From contig VBKQ01000150.1 in NCBI GenBank assembly GCA_005879505.1, forward strand, positions 1 to 6,884: 6,884 bases of DNA, read 5' to 3'. Shown piece by piece: positions 5,102-6,884 of this stretch (positions are counted from its first letter, which is position 1; each line of letters opens with the position of its first letter). The DNA is from Deltaproteobacteria bacterium (lineage in GTDB: Bacteria > Myxococcota > Myxococcia > Myxococcales > 40CM-4-68-19). The notes under the pieces are model-generated. The model had not been told where the DNA came from, searched no databases, and worked only from the letters and a program-made list of their open reading frames with translations. The position numbers were made by a program, and so were the translations under genes.

Positions 5102-6884
5102 ATGACCCTGACGCAGAAGATCCTGGCGGCGCACGCCCGGAACCTGCCGCGGCCCTGGGTCCAGGCGGGCGACGTCCTCCAGGTCTCGGTGGACTGGACC
5201 ATCGCCAGCGAGCTGGCTTGGAACGGCATGGAGCGGACCTATTCCATGCTGGGCCGTCCGAAATTGCACGACAAGGATCGCTTCTTCCTCGCCGTCGATC
5301 ACACCGTCGACCCGGTCACGCTGGCGAACGACAAGCGGGCGCAGAAGCTCGTCCAGCTCTCACGGACGTTCGCGAAGGAGAGCGGCATCCGTCACTTCTA
5401 CGACGCCAACCAGACCATCCTCCATACCCGGTTCTATCGGGACCTGGTCCGGCCCGGCGATCTGGTGCTGGGCGCGGACAGCCACACCTCCTCTCACGGC
5501 GGGCTCGGCGCAGTGTCCATCGGGCTGGGCGGGGCGGACATCGTGGTGGCGATGGTGCTGGGGAGCTCATGGATCCAGGTGCCGGAAGCCATCGCCATCG
5601 AGTACAGGGGAAAGCTGCCGTTCGGTATCGCCGGCAAGGACGTCATCCTCCGCACGCTCGGCCTTCTCGGCCGGAACACCGTCGCCATGGAGCGGTCGGT
5701 CGAGTACCGCGGCGAAGGCGTCCGGCAGCTCTCCACCGACTCGCGGTTCGCGATCGCCAACATGACGGCGGAATTCGGGGGCCTGAACGGGATCTTCGAA
5801 GCCGACGAGGTCACCGCGGCGTGGCTTGCCGGTCGCGCCGACGTCGACGATCCGCTGGCGGTGCGGCCGATGCGCTCCTTCCGCGCCGACGCGGACGCCC
5901 CGTACGCGCGCAAGTTCGAGGTGGACCTGTCGCAGCTCGAGCCGCAGGTGGCGGTGCCGTTCTCGCCGGACAACGTGAAGGGCGTGACCGAGCTCGCGGG
6001 CACCGAGCTGCAGGGCCTCTTCATCGGCGCCTGCACCACCACCGAGGAGGAGCTGGTGCTGGGCGCGCTGGTCCTCGAGGCCGCTGGGGTGTCCCGCCCC
6101 GCGAACGACAAGCAGATCGTGGTCCCCGGCGATCTGTCCATCCAGGAGAATCTCCGCCGCGCAGGCCTGTGGACCGCCTACGAGCGGGCCGGGTTCCGCA
6201 TCGATCCGCCGGGCTGCTCGATGTGCCTCGCCGTGGCCTCGCGCAAGGCGGGGAGGGGAGAGAAGTGGCTCTCTTCCCAGAACCGCAACTTCGAGAACCG
6301 GATGGGCGACGGATCGCTCGCGCACCTGGGCAGCGCCGCGACCGTGGCCGCCAGCGCGCAGACGATGAAGATCACCGATCCGCGTTCGCTGCTCGAGCGC
6401 GTCGATGAGGAGAAGTTCCGCCGGATCCTCGGCGAGCGCAGACCGCGGCGCGCGCCCGAGGTGCGGATGGTCGAGCCGGAGATCCACCTGGCGCCGGCCG
6501 GGGCCATTCCCTCTTCTGCGAAGGAAGCGCGCGCCGCCGACCGGCGGCAGGCAGGGACCATCCCATCGCGCATCCAGCGCTTCGGCGACAACGTCGACAC
6601 CGATGCGATCATCCCCGGCCAATTCTGCCACCTCACCTCGCTCTCCGAGCTGGGGGCGAAGGCCTTCCACTTCGTCCGCCCGGACTTCGTGCAGAAAGTC
6701 CGCGCGGGCGCGCAGGTGGTCGTCGCGGGAGAAGGCTGGGGATCGGGATCCTCGCGGGAGCAGGCGGTCCTGGCGCTGAAGGGCGCTGGGATCCAGGCGA
6801 TCGTGGCAAAGAGCTACGCATTCATCCACAAGCGCAACCTGGTCAACGAGGCGCTGCCGTTCCTGGTCGTCCCGGACCCGCGGT
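5102..6884 (+). CDS. Aconitase-superfamily hydro-lyase, LeuC-LeuD fused type (isopropylmalate dehydratase/homoaconitase-like), 3' truncated
   Basis: The frame runs from ATG 5102 to the window end (594 residues plus one base, no stop). Residues 1 to about 445 are the LeuC/aconitase catalytic part. His67 (VDHTVDP) and Asp126-Ser127-His128 (GADSHTSSHGG) are in place. The 4Fe-4S ligands are Cys311 (IGACTTTEE), Cys372 and Cys375 (PPGCSMCLA). Arg395 and Arg400 lie in NRNFENRMG. A linker of about 40 residues leads to the swivel (LeuD-like) domain from about 487. It has GDNVDTDAIIPGQF (495-508) and GSGSSREQA (547-555, with the SSR substrate-binding residues), then FIHKRNLVNEALPFLV. Bacterial isopropylmalate dehydratase normally has separate LeuC and LeuD subunits; this one-chain arrangement is like aconitases and fungal Leu1. 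The enzyme should isomerise a 2- or 3-hydroxy di/tricarboxylate by dehydration-rehydration in the cytoplasm, but its substrate is unclear. In-frame ATGs at 5057 and 5075 are alternative starts. It diverges from the acyltransferase. Confidence 0.92.
   Translation, partial: MTLTQKILAAHARNLPRPWVQAGDVLQVSVDWTIASELAWNGMERTYSMLGRPKLHDKDRFFLAVDHTVDPVTLANDKRAQKLVQLSRTFAKESGIRHFYDANQTILHTRFYRDLVRPGDLVLGADSHTSSHGGLGAVSIGLGGADIVVAMVLGSSWIQVPEAIAIEYRGKLPFGIAGKDVILRTLGLLGRNTVAMERSVEYRGEGVRQLSTDSRFAIANMTAEFGGLNGIFEADEVTAAWLAGRADVDDPLAVRPMRSFRADADAPYARKFEVDLSQLEPQVAVPFSPDNVKGVTELAGTELQGLFIGACTTTEEELVLGALVLEAAGVSRPANDKQIVVPGDLSIQENLRRAGLWTAYERAGFRIDPPGCSMCLAVASRKAGRGEKWLSSQNRNFENRMGDGSLAHLGSAATVAASAQTMKITDPRSLLERVDEEKFRRILGERRPRRAPEVRMVEPEIHLAPAGAIPSSAKEARAADRRQAGTIPSRIQRFGDNVDTDAIIPGQFCHLTSLSELGAKAFHFVRPDFVQKVRAGAQVVVAGEGWGSGSSREQAVLALKGAGIQAIVAKSYAFIHKRNLVNEALPFLVVPDPR

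Noticed and set aside
5005..5229. A 75-residue N-terminal extension of the acyltransferase to an upstream ATG.
   Set aside because: It would overlap the start of the divergent aconitase-family gene, its sequence does not look like the family, and WS/DGAT homology begins at the ATG at 5004.
4588..6408. A 606-codon plus-strand open frame spanning the acyltransferase and aconitase-family genes.
   Set aside because: It is antisense to the first gene and one frame off the second, so it crosses the divergent gap. Its composition is shadow-like (Arg/Gly/Ala-rich). The real product in the second half is in the frame starting at 5102.
5567..6829. A 420-codon minus-strand open frame opposite the aconitase-family gene.
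   Set aside because: It has an Arg/Ala/Leu-rich composition with no recognisable domain and lies fully antisense to clear catalytic motifs.
1..6884. The possibility that the window holds a defence, mobile or biosynthetic system.
   Set aside because: No transposase, integrase, nuclease, toxin-antitoxin, CRISPR repeat, tRNA or modular synthase motif is visible on either strand. The genes are mostly recognisable metabolic and housekeeping-type families with uniform composition.

Overview
This is ordinary-looking chromosomal DNA from a high-GC bacterium. Codon third positions are strongly G/C-biased in every gene, so long shadow frames run opposite or beside the real genes. The gene set (TerB-like protein, M20 dipeptidase, Gre-type protein, WS/DGAT acyltransferase, fused aconitase-family enzyme) and the style of the proteins fit a myxobacterium or other Myxococcota-type organism. 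That placement is inference from gene content and composition, not from a marker gene.

Layout. Positions 1-879 (+) hold the 3' end of a TerB-domain gene and, directly abutting it, a 175-codon gene of unknown function. Positions 880-1054 are a convergent gap with a GC-rich inverted repeat and a possible 44-codon minus-strand ORF resembling the tail of a histidine-kinase ATPase domain. Positions 1055-2464 (-) encode a complete M20 metallopeptidase of the dipeptidase/carnosinase type. A 47-bp divergent gap separates it from 2512-2844 (+), a 110-residue Gre-type protein that has the C-terminal GreA/GreB domain but no N-terminal coiled coil.

Positions 2835-5004 (-) form a two-gene lipid-related operon: a WS/DGAT-family acyltransferase followed, with a 14-bp overlap, by an alpha/beta hydrolase. 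The hydrolase stop overlaps the gre stop by 10 bp, tail to tail. After a 97-bp divergent gap, 5102 to the window end (+) encodes an aconitase-superfamily hydro-lyase with the LeuC-like and LeuD-like parts fused in one chain. It is cut by the window edge. It is not in the list of closed reading frames because it has no stop inside the window; I translated it directly.

How the genes relate. The only clear functional pair is the acyltransferase and hydrolase, probably co-translated and acting on acyl esters or storage lipid. The TerB-like gene and its neighbour are probably co-transcribed. The others look like single units. I see no defence island, mobile element, CRISPR array, tRNA or rRNA, and no convincing new multi-gene system. 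The most unusual items are the fused aconitase-family enzyme with non-standard active-site motifs and the coiled-coil-less Gre protein.
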